NCBI GenBank assembly: GCA_028565635.1
Contig: JAOXYB010039028.1
Span: 1 to 13,296, forward strand
Direction of reading: 5' to 3'
Length of the DNA stretch: 13,296 nt
From: Phoronis ovalis
Lineage: Eukaryota > Phoronida > Phoronidae
Shown here: in pieces, positions 9,401-13,296 of the stretch
How positions within the stretch are numbered: the first letter of the stretch is position 1
Layout: each line of letters starts with the position of its first letter
Position numbers and translations under genes: made by a program
The notes under the pieces: generated by a model
Seen by the model: the letters and a program-made list of their open reading frames with translations, nothing else
What the model was told of the DNA's origin: nothing
Databases searched by the model: none

Positions 9401-11538
9401 CCACCTCTAGACAATGTTGTACTAGTATTTCATTAATGGGGTAAAACCATTGCTAGCAAACAACTTCAATATCCAATCAGGTCTTTCCCATATTTTAACA
9501 CTGATGATATGTCAAGCTATTAAAAGGTATATATAGCTAAGGGAAAAAACCTGTTCTAGATACAATTTTTTATAAGTAGTGTATGTTGTGATTTTTACAA
9601 TATAATAAATAATAGATATAAGTCCAAATCTAATACCCAGAGGGTCACATATAAATCCTATAAATTAATGTGCAATGAACCTGATTTAATACCCCATGCC
9701 TACCAAGATGGTACAACCCTACCTCAATTTTTTTTTTGCAACAGGAACTTAGGAGCACCTAGGAAAGTCTTACCTGTTCTAAATCTCGAGAAGAAACTGT
9801 GGTTGTGTTCCGTTTATGTTTCTGCTTGATCTTCAAACTGCGAGGGTACATAACAAGGACATCGTGCCATCTAAAAATATTGCAATCATAAAATAATCAA
9901 TCATAATGGCATACATACAGTTGTCCTTTGTGTTATCTAAAGTAGACTAATTAGAAGATTATATAGTTGACATTGATAGTATTTATACAAGTTTACATAA
10001 AATAGTATTAACAAATTACATGAAAATCAGCATTCTGCATCAACTGTTTGACAGATCAGATGATACCACAGAGTGATATTTATTCTTTAGCATCAGATCA
10101 CTTCATTTTTAAGTTTTCATCACAATTATAATGTGCTTATGTTCTACCCAAATTATGCAATTATTACATAATTAATAAAATCCATTGCACCACATTTAAA
10201 ATAACATTAATTTTAATACGACAAACGAACATTTTTTGTTTAGTGTTATATAAGAAAGCTTAAATTTTATCCATGGATCATTGGAAATTACTATTCAAAC
10301 TAACTCTCAAGTATACATAACATGTCGGCTATGTTACAATTCTGTTACCTATGCATAGTTACTACATTTCTCATTAGAACATTCTTGTACAGCAACAATG
10401 AATTATGTTGTAATGCATTTATAACACTAATTCTGAGTTTGCAGAGGTAGAAAAAAAAACATTTGTTTTACAACCAATATATCCAGTTAGTAATCTACAT
10501 ACCAGTATAACAGAATTATTAGATCTTAAAGTAACTGACATTTCTTACTGAATTGTAAACATTACCTTGAAGATTATCTAAGTCTATGTCTGCCTTTTAC
10601 TTAAAACAACTCTACTTGGTCAACTGATGCAGTCGACTAACAATTAAAGAATAGTTTTTCAAAGCAATTGACTAGTTTATTGATCATACATTTGAACAAC
10701 TGATCTAGTTATGACAAGTATTTGAAGAAACATAATACCACTGTGTAGTGACATTTCACTGTCTCGCAACTAGTTCAATACTGCATTGAATAAAACAGTA
10801 TCAGATAAAGCAGAAATGTTATTTTATTCATAATGCTATATGTCCATAGAAAATGTACTCATAGACCAGAGTTGTAAAACACTATATTATATAGCATAGT
10901 TTATAATGTACATATCATACTATATTATAGTGAAGAAACAAAGTCTTTCAGGGGTTAACAATTTGTTACGTAAACAAATTTGTGATTTTTTTTGTGAAGT
11001 TTCCATCTGTACTACTAAAAGAATGGAGTGGATTTTTCCTGTCACTATTTCATGTAGGCGGGCACCTCTATCGGGAAAACTGTGATGGAAGATAATTTAC
11101 GTTGCGACACAGATTTCGTTCTGTGCCCGGTGCGTATTAGTACATTAAACACCTTCTCAATGGCGGTTCTTAGCGTTTGACCCGGACACTAATTGTGATA
11201 CGCACGCACCCAGACACTAATTTCTACCCTAGCATTTAATTCAGACACTAATATTATATTGCCTACTGTAATCTATACGAGAACCGTACCTGCGAAAATT
11301 GCGGGGTCCATTTCTAGTGTTTTTAATTTATTTAAACTTTCACTGACTGGCATTTAACAAAACAGCAAACTTGAGCAACTACTGACCTTCTTATTTCATC
11401 CTTAGATGTTCCTTTGATGTATGTACTTTTTTCTGGTGTGGCCACAGCAATGGAGTATTCATGACCGGTCATATTCTGGGAGTCAAATACATCCGTGCAT
11501 TTATTCATATCAATAGTGCCTTGGGGTACTGTGTCCGG
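305..11538 (-). CDS. MPRIP: MPRIP/outspread-like gene, internal part: 12 coding exons, both ends outside the window
   Basis: This is a spliced minus-strand gene for a two-PH-domain scaffold of the MPRIP / Drosophila outspread / TRIOBP group. The twelve exons join into 1022 codons with no stop, and every intron is GT-AG. Joined residues 1-70 form the second half of PH1, about 84-537 a disordered linker, about 538-640 the complete PH2, about 641-951 a second disordered region, and 952-1022 the start of a coiled coil. Diagnostic motifs are VPQGTID and VLVMYPR in PH1, and KKGW, KHWF, RYYKDS, DGRIDL, YGFRI and LSAMTSGIR in PH2. Two PH domains favour MPRIP over TRIOBP, which has one of this type. 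In vertebrates the family bundles actin and brings RhoA and myosin phosphatase to stress fibres; that function is inferred by homology. The family call rests on motifs recalled from memory, and the 1:1 orthology is less certain. The start codon, first PH1 half, distal coiled coil and stop are not in the window. Confidence 0.9.
464..1411 (-). other. Intron 11-12
   Basis: This is a 948-nt intron. It contains the candidate PAPEF microexon at 1002-1016 and an exon-like but frame-incompatible stretch near 575-650. A 98-codon open frame on the plus strand at 1019-1315 has no family resemblance and looks like chance. Confidence 0.7.
1002..1016 (-). CDS. Candidate 15-nt microexon (PAPEF), low confidence
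   Basis: On the minus strand, TTCTCTGTACACAG is followed by fifteen bases encoding PAPEF and then a consensus donor, GTAAGT. The length is a multiple of three, and insertion between exons 11 and 12 would keep the frame. It would place two prolines inside the coiled coil, so it would interrupt it. A good donor and acceptor this close together may also be chance. Confidence 0.25.
1412..1465 (-). CDS. MPRIP: Exon 11: 54-nt exon, start of coiled coil
   Basis: This short exon lies between acceptor TTGTTTTACAG and donor GAG|GTATAA, phase 0 at both ends. It encodes SEGSGNDDNVLVDLLETE. Joined to exon 12 it gives LVDLLETEVDTLKSQLER, a good heptad pattern. That resembles the start of the TRIOBP and MPRIP coiled coils, where a similar leucine and glutamate pattern occurs. 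It is too short for a standard open-reading-frame scan, and I found it from its splice signals and frame. Confidence 0.75.
1466..1949 (-). other. Intron 10-11
   Basis: This is a 484-nt AT-rich intron in which I see no further feature. Confidence 0.75.
1950..2369 (-). CDS. MPRIP: Exon 10: disordered region leading into the coiled coil
   Basis: This 420-nt exon (140 codons) follows acceptor AATCTTTAG and ends at GAG|GTAAAG, phase 0 at both ends. It starts AIHDMEKSLKQLNRRSS, a likely short helix. The middle is polar and Ser/Arg/Pro-rich, with SRSGSPRPRSPPP near residue 87. It ends in a charged helical stretch, SKEIIARKEMIAQKRKE, that probably begins the coiled coil. I do not recognise a domain, and identity with the family is supported by position and frame. 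Confidence 0.88.
2370..3161 (-). other. Intron 9-10
   Basis: This is a 792-nt AT-rich intron. Open frames on both strands near 2777-3140 overlap each other and have intron-like composition, so I treat them as chance. The part from about 3121 to 3161 might be exonic if the alternative exon 9 donor is used. Confidence 0.7.
3162..3365 (-). CDS. MPRIP: Exon 9: Ser/Arg-rich segment with bipartite NLS-like motif
   Basis: This 204-nt exon (68 codons) follows acceptor GTATTTCAG and is phase 0. It encodes RRRSSSSESSE, then a basic cluster KRKHSVDSQTPKRQR at 3228-3272, then an acidic stretch SDEEDVLPPSP. The 3' boundary is the least certain in the gene. I chose CAG|GTTGTT because it keeps phase 0 with exon 10, but it is a weak donor; TTG|GTACTT further along (3121 or so) also keeps the frame. 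A strong donor-like CAG|GTAAGC lies only nine bases into the exon, so a shorter isoform is possible. Confidence 0.75.
3228..3272 (-). other. Bipartite nuclear-localisation-like motif in exon 9
   Basis: The encoded KRKHSVDSQTPKRQR has two basic clusters separated by a short Ser/Thr-rich spacer. It resembles a bipartite importin-alpha signal, although the spacer is shorter than the classic ten to twelve residues. Ser and Thr-Pro in the spacer could allow control by phosphorylation. No nuclear role is shown by the sequence itself. Confidence 0.45.
3366..3677 (-). other. Intron 8-9
   Basis: This is a 312-nt intron from donor GTAATA to acceptor TTTCAG. Nothing else is visible. Confidence 0.8.
3678..4079 (-). 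CDS. MPRIP: Exon 8: end of PH domain 2 and following disordered region
   Basis: This 402-nt exon (134 codons) follows acceptor TTTCTTTCAG and ends at GAG|GTAATA, phase 0 at both ends. It opens with TRNGQYILSAMTSGIRKNW and then IEAIEKC, the last strand and C-terminal helix of PH2 with its invariant Trp. SAMTSGIR-NWI is a signature of the MPRIP/TRIOBP PH domain. From about residue 35 of the exon the sequence becomes polar and low in hydrophobics (Gln, Asn, Ser, Arg), consistent with disorder. It ends with QEHAKQLDDIHNE, which could be a short helix. Confidence 0.95.
4080..4513 (-). other. Intron 7-8
   Basis: This is a 434-nt intron inside PH domain 2. The protein is continuous across it (YGFRIK then TRNGQY), so no exon is missing. 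A short AATAATAATAA run lies near 4340. Confidence 0.85.
4514..4675 (-). CDS. MPRIP: Exon 7: core of PH domain 2
   Basis: This 162-nt exon (54 codons) lies between acceptor TTTAG and donor AAG|GTACAG, phase 0. It begins DWSKHWFIL and continues through LRYYKDSRAEE, IDGRIDLSTC and SRSYGFRIK. These are the central strands of the PH2 fold. KHWF-L, RYY-DS-AEE, DG-IDL--C and YGF-I are positions shared with vertebrate MPRIP and TRIOBP. This is one of the two most conserved parts of the gene in the window. Confidence 0.95.
4676..5626 (-). other. Intron 6-7
   Basis: This is a 951-nt AT-rich intron inside PH domain 2. The domain reads through from TSDR to DWSKHWF without a gap. Open frames near 5174-5514 overlap on opposite strands and look like chance. 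Confidence 0.85.
5627..5680 (-). CDS. MPRIP: Exon 6: start of PH domain 2
   Basis: This 54-nt exon encodes DGNFMKKGWLVKQGTSDR, between acceptor CTTTGCAG and donor AGG|GTAGGT, phase 0. The NF-KKGWL-KQ pattern is the first beta strand of the second PH domain, a well-conserved part of MPRIP and TRIOBP. It joins exon 7 without a gap, so the first two strands are complete. Confidence 0.92.
5681..6175 (-). other. Intron 5-6
   Basis: This is a 495-nt intron containing the 6069-6115 hairpin and the CTGCATATGCAG palindrome. No further exon is seen. Confidence 0.75.
6069..6115. repeat. Imperfect hairpin
   Basis: AAGCCAGCTGAC at 6069-6080 pairs with GTTAGCTGGCTT at 6104-6115 with one mismatch or wobble, around a 23-base loop. 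It lies in the intron between exons 5 and 6. The stem is too short for a typical microRNA precursor. A perfect 12-bp palindrome CTGCATATGCAG lies just before it at 6030-6041. Confidence 0.5.
6176..6208 (-). CDS. MPRIP: Exon 5: 33-nt linker microexon-sized exon
   Basis: This 33-nt exon encodes KFNRWKAPASK, between acceptor ATCTTTAG and donor AAG|GTAAAC, phase 0 at both ends. It leads directly into exon 6 and PH domain 2. The peptide has no diagnostic motif, but both splice signals are good and the phases fit. Its size and symmetry make it a natural candidate for regulated inclusion. Confidence 0.75.
6209..6652 (-). other. Intron 4-5, with a GC-richer patch at about 6361-6470
   Basis: This is a 444-nt intron. 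The part at about 6361-6470 is richer in G+C, with GAGCTCGCGGGC on the minus strand, and is open in two minus-strand frames over about 30 codons. No pair of acceptor and donor there keeps phase 0 with both neighbours, so I do not call an exon. Confidence 0.65.
6653..6700 (-). CDS. MPRIP: Exon 4: 48-nt linker exon
   Basis: This small exon encodes 16 residues, MTQSEQLPSFEFDELE, between acceptor CTTTCTAG and donor GAG|GTAACC, phase 0 at both ends. It joins exon 3 to exon 5 in frame just ahead of PH domain 2. I do not recognise a motif in it. Support comes from splice signals, open frame, matching phase and a local composition unlike the AT-rich introns. Confidence 0.75.
6701..7013 (-). other. 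Intron 3-4
   Basis: This is a 313-nt intron from donor GTATGT to acceptor CTTTCTAG. Nothing else is seen. Confidence 0.8.
7014..8294 (-). CDS. MPRIP: Exon 3: long disordered linker between the PH domains
   Basis: This 1281-nt exon (427 codons) is open from acceptor TTGATTTAG to donor GAG|GTATGT, phase 0 at both ends. It is dominated by Ser, Pro, Arg and acidic residues and has no recognisable folded domain. An acidic run of about 24 residues, mainly Glu, is followed by a proline-rich run PPPPPARPPPP. Repeated SPRSS motifs follow. Basic-Ser motifs such as RRRSLP, QRKNS and SRSKS look like sites for basophilic kinases or 14-3-3 binding, though this is only inferred from motifs. In vertebrate MPRIP the corresponding inter-PH region is also long, Ser/Pro-rich and disordered and lies within the F-actin-binding half. 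The position between PH1 and PH2 fixes the assignment; the sequence itself is poorly conserved. Confidence 0.9.
7911..8015 (-). other. Acidic run followed by proline-rich run in exon 3
   Basis: Translated on the minus strand, this stretch gives a run of Glu broken only by Ser and Asp, then PPPPPARPPPP. It corresponds to residues about 177-211 of the visible protein. The Glu codons mix GAA and GAG, and the Ser codons fall at near-regular spacing, suggesting growth by repeat slippage. Ser followed by acidic residues fits casein kinase 2 sites, and the proline run could bind SH3, WW or EVH1 domains. These roles are inferred from composition only. Confidence 0.85.
8472..8818. mobile_element. Decayed second copy of the same repeat, inverted relative to copy 1
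   Basis: Read against the reverse complement of copy 1, long matching stretches appear in the same order: a TTAGCTTGTGG block (8539), TTACGCAAACT (8600), AATTCCAAAATCTATTTATG (8625), GTAAGCAGTGGGTAGCAATC (8680), AAGAAGTATA (8737), CAACTGGGC (8767) and CACCCCCACCAAAA (8779). The terminal repeats survive only as degraded ends: a CCTCCAGGGGGGG block on the left and CAGTACCCTGTTTCGGG on the right. About 60 bp of internal units seem to be lost near 8560-8600. It lies in the intron between exons 2 and 3. Confidence 0.8.
8856..8879 (+). repeat. CACAT microsatellite
   Basis: The pentamer CACAT is repeated almost five times without error, preceded by a degenerate unit near 8848. It lies about 40 bases beyond the decayed repeat copy in the same intron. 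Confidence 0.9.
9774..9870 (-). CDS. MPRIP: Exon 2: PH domain 1 C-terminal helix and basic linker
   Basis: This 97-nt exon follows acceptor TTTTTAG and ends at CAG|GTAAGA. Its first base completes the Arg codon split by the preceding phase-2 intron, giving the junction EIRRWHDVLVMYPRS. The Trp followed by a short amphipathic helix is the hallmark of the PH C-terminal alpha helix, and VMYPR matches MPRIP closely. After the domain comes a very basic stretch, KIKQKHKR, then a Ser/Thr-rich linker ending SRDLEQ. MPRIP also has a lysine-rich stretch directly after PH1. Exons 1 and 2 together are 249 nt, so skipping both keeps the frame. Confidence 0.9.
10880..10932. repeat. AT-rich imperfect palindrome
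   Basis: The segment starts CACTATATTATATAGCAT and ends ATACTATATTATAGTG. The two arms pair over about 17 positions with a two-base bulge and one or two mismatches, around a central loop of about 18 bases. It could be a small foldback element or a cruciform-prone site. Confidence 0.55.
11183..11252 (+). repeat. Three GACACTAAT motifs in a CpG-richer patch
   Basis: GGACACTAAT at about 11184, AGACACTAAT at about 11212 and AGACACTAAT at about 11243 are spaced roughly 28 and 31 bases apart. The wider patch, about 11060-11310, carries many CpG dinucleotides (GTGCGTATT, TAGCGTTTGACCCGG, ATACGCACGCACC, TGCGAAAATTGCGGGG), in contrast with the AT-rich intron around it. It could be a regulatory element or the remains of a repeat. 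Confidence 0.5.
11387..11538 (-). CDS. MPRIP: Exon 1 (as numbered here): PH domain 1, second half
   Basis: This 152-nt exon starts in phase 0 after a GTGTTTTAG acceptor and ends in phase 2 at donor AG|GTCAGT. It encodes residues 1-50 of the visible protein, beginning PDTVPQGTIDMNKCTDVFD and going on to YSIAVATPEKSTYIKG, then DEIR. This matches the later strands of the first PH domain of MPRIP, where VPQG-ID-N-CTDV and TPEK are conserved. An in-frame TAG directly overlaps the acceptor, so the exon cannot extend upstream in this frame. The earlier PH1 strands and the N-terminus should be on exons beyond the window; I found none between 11539 and 13296. Confidence 0.9.
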
Positions 11539-12370
11539 CTAAAACACACAAAATCAAAAATGACAAATTAGTTTAAACTTATGCATTTATATCAACATTC
11601 AGCTGTTAACTTCCTAGTTCATTTTGCTAGGCAGCAACAAGACACTAGTCAATGCAATTCTGAACACTAGCTAATGTTGTCAGGATGAATCTGTGTTTTA
11701 TGATATTTTTGTAAAAATCTACTGAAGCCATAAACTTGCTTTATGGTTAATATATATCATAATAAATAAAACTCTGCATATAAACTATGTGCACAGCCAG
11801 ACAGGACAAATAGCAGATATGCTACAAAACAGACTGATCATCTGCTAGTGTCATCTGGTGACTGATTTAGGAACTACAAATTGGCAAAGTAATTTCATTT
11901 ACCATCAATCAGCATTGACAATGTAAAACAATTTATTGCCATATAATATAAACAAATTAAACATGTATGTAATATCATGAGTCAGACAGATAACTATTTA
12001 TTAGCAAAGCATCTTAGATATGACCTGTCTGAGACCCTTTGCTGAACCACACTTTAACCACATAGTGGCAAAAAATTACAAATACTCCCCCACAGCTGTG
12101 CATAACAGTTTTGAAATAACTTCAAGAAAATGGTAGGCAGATATGTGGAACAACAACACTATATAACAAAGAAAGCAAATATCTAATGTTAAAGAATTTC
12201 CTTCTTGGTATGATAAACAACGGTATGTGTATGTAAGTCATACAGCATCTCTAAATCAGTCACATTTGTTCTGAAAATTAAGTGTACCACCAGTGTCTGT
12301 ACCAATGCTGGCATCAGGACTTTTATACTTTAAAATTTGTTCAAAAGGTATCCCGAGCCAGCGGCACATC

Positions 12371-12783
12371 CCCGGGGGGTGTACTCAAGTTATTTTTTGG
12401 TGGGGGTGTGCAGCCCAGTTGAAAATTTTGGATTCGGATTGTATATACTTCTTACGGTATTTTTTTGGATTGCTACCGTAAAGATATTCAAAATTTTGGA
12501 TTGCTACCCACTGCTTACAACAAATAATTAGGATTAATTTTAGGTTTGTATCCGTAAATAAATTTTGGAATTTGGTTTGTATCAGTCAGTTTGCGTAAAA
12601 ATGGATTGCTATACTCAAATATCTTAAAATTTTGGATTGCTACCCTTATATTTCACAAAGTTTGGATTGCTACCCTAAAATTTCCTAAAATTTGGATTGG
12701 GTTTGTTACCACAAGCTAAAATTTTGGATTGGGTTCCGCGGCACATCCCCGTAAAAAAACTTGAGTAACCCCCTCCGGGCCCA
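12371..12783. mobile_element. MITE-like repeat copy 1, with terminal inverted repeats and internal units
   Basis: The left end reads CCCGGGGGGTGTACTCAAGT, then a T-run and TGGGGGTGTGC. The right end, read on the minus strand, gives CCGGAGGGGGTTACTCAAGT, a T-run and CGGGGATGTGCCGC. These are imperfect terminal inverted repeats of about 40-45 bp. Between them, units based on TTTTGGATTGCTACCC begin (at GGAT/GGAA) near 12430, 12467, 12498, 12531, 12567, 12603, 12634, 12663, 12693 and 12726. No coding capacity is visible, so the copy would be non-autonomous. It lies in the intron upstream of exon 1. A target-site duplication is not clear, and the outer limits are good to several bases only. Confidence 0.8.
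12421..12735 (+). repeat. Ten internal units of about 30-37 bp
   Basis: Degenerate units with the core TTTTGGATTGCTACCC recur about every 30 to 37 bases through the interior of copy 1. Units near 12498, 12634 and 12663 keep the core best. Units near 12531 and 12567 carry a GGTTTGTATC variant, and the last two have GGATTGGGTT. The array suggests growth by tandem duplication before the element spread, because several units are recognisable in the copy at 8472-8818. Confidence 0.75.
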
Positions 12784-13219
12784 TCCCATCAGCTCCATAC
12801 ACCAAGAGATTCCTCCGGACTTATAACATGTGATGCGTTGGCTTGTACAATAGGAAAACACAGTATAAGAACTTAAATTATGAAGAATAGCTTTAATATT
12901 TTAAAAATTTACTTCAGATGTTAATGAGAATATTAAAGCACTGTTCAAAGACCTGAACATGCAAGGCTTATTGAAGAACTGCTTATTCACATACACTTAC
13001 TATTACTTTTTGTTCTGGTATGCAAATCAAATATATATTATGATTGTTTAGATAGGAATGCTAATGAGTGTTAAAAACTACCAAGAAAAATAAAATGGTA
13101 CATCTGCTGAAAAAACATTTATCTCTATTTTATTCCCAGCAGAAATTCACTGAGCAAAGCTGAAACAATTGCAGAACATTCTGATGGTACATAGAAAATC
13201 TCTCAACACACCACTGCAC

Positions 13220-13239
13220 TTAGACTTGCACAAGTCTAA
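13220..13239. repeat. 20-bp inverted repeat
   Basis: TTAGACTTG and CAAGTCTAA are perfect nine-base arms around a central CA. The site lies near the window edge in the intron upstream of exon 1. No gene signal accompanies it. Confidence 0.5.
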
Positions 13240-13296
13240 AATGATAATTTTTTTGATAATGTTATTAATATTATGTTTCATAATCATTAAAACATG

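Larger units (their letters stand above)
8295..9773 (-). other. Intron 2-3
   Basis: This is a 1479-nt intron containing the decayed repeat copy (8472-8818), the CACAT microsatellite and two A-runs of ten or more near 9108 and 9169. The rest, about 9182-9770, is AT-rich without visible structure. Confidence 0.8.
9871..11386 (-). other. Intron 1-2
   Basis: This is a 1516-nt phase-2 intron inside PH domain 1. The protein is continuous across it (EIRRWHDVL). It holds the AT palindrome at 10880-10932 and the CpG-richer patch at about 11060-11310. The rest is AT-rich and featureless to me. Confidence 0.8.
11539..13296 (-). other. Intron upstream of exon 1, partial
   Basis: At least 1758 nt of intron lie here. 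Copy 1 of the repeat occupies 12371-12783 and a 20-bp inverted repeat lies at 13220. I searched the minus strand for the missing first half of PH1 (a KW-RRFF-like and LYEHG-like pattern) and saw none, so those exons should lie further upstream. Confidence 0.65.

Noticed and set aside
11290-11325. Short minus-strand first exon, MDPAIFA then GCAG|GTACGG
   Set aside because: It ends in phase 1, which fits neither exon 2 (phase 2 entry) nor exon 3 (phase 0 entry), so I kept it only as part of the CpG-patch finding.
12293-12531. Two overlapping plus-strand open frames of about 62-64 codons
   Set aside because: They run into the repeat element and reflect its G- and T-rich internal units rather than a protein.

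Overview
The window is AT-rich nuclear DNA from a metazoan, probably an invertebrate. The evidence is a spliced gene with GT-AG introns of about 0.3 to 1.8 kb, its animal-specific protein family, and transposon-like repeats in its introns. I cannot fix the phylum. I see no rRNA, tRNA, CRISPR array, bacterial operon or plus-strand gene that I can support.

One gene, on the minus strand, occupies almost the whole window. It encodes the middle of an MPRIP / outspread-type protein (myosin phosphatase Rho-interacting protein, related to TRIOBP/Tara). I place twelve coding exons. In transcript order they are 11538-11387, 9870-9774, 8294-7014, 6700-6653, 6208-6176, 5680-5627, 4675-4514, 4079-3678, 3365-3162, 2369-1950, 1465-1412 and 463-305. 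Joined, they make 3066 nt (1022 codons) with no internal stop. Both ends of the gene lie outside the window: the first half of PH domain 1 is upstream of 11538, and the rest of the coiled coil and the 3' end are beyond position 305.

The protein layout is: second half of PH domain 1 (11538-9774); a long disordered linker with an acidic run, a proline run and many Ser-Pro sites, all on one 1281-nt exon (8294-7014); two tiny linker exons; a complete PH domain 2 over three exons (5680 to about 3990); a second disordered, basic and Ser-rich stretch with a bipartite nuclear-localisation-like motif (about 3990-1950); and the start of a coiled coil (1465-305). In vertebrate MPRIP the N-terminal PH-containing part binds F-actin, and the coiled coils bind RhoA and the myosin phosphatase targeting subunit. 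Every splice junction from exon 2 onward is phase 0, so any of these exons can be skipped without a frameshift.

The introns are mostly plain AT-rich sequence. The main exception is a pair of related repeat copies in opposite orientation, one at about 12371-12783 and a decayed one at about 8472-8818. They have terminal inverted repeats, and the better copy carries ten internal units of about 30-37 bp. They flank exons 1 and 2 (together 249 nt), the arrangement that can favour exon circularisation. Smaller curiosities are a possible 15-nt microexon, a strong cryptic splice donor that would remove the nuclear-localisation motif, a CpG-rich patch with three GACACTAAT motifs, and a few hairpins.
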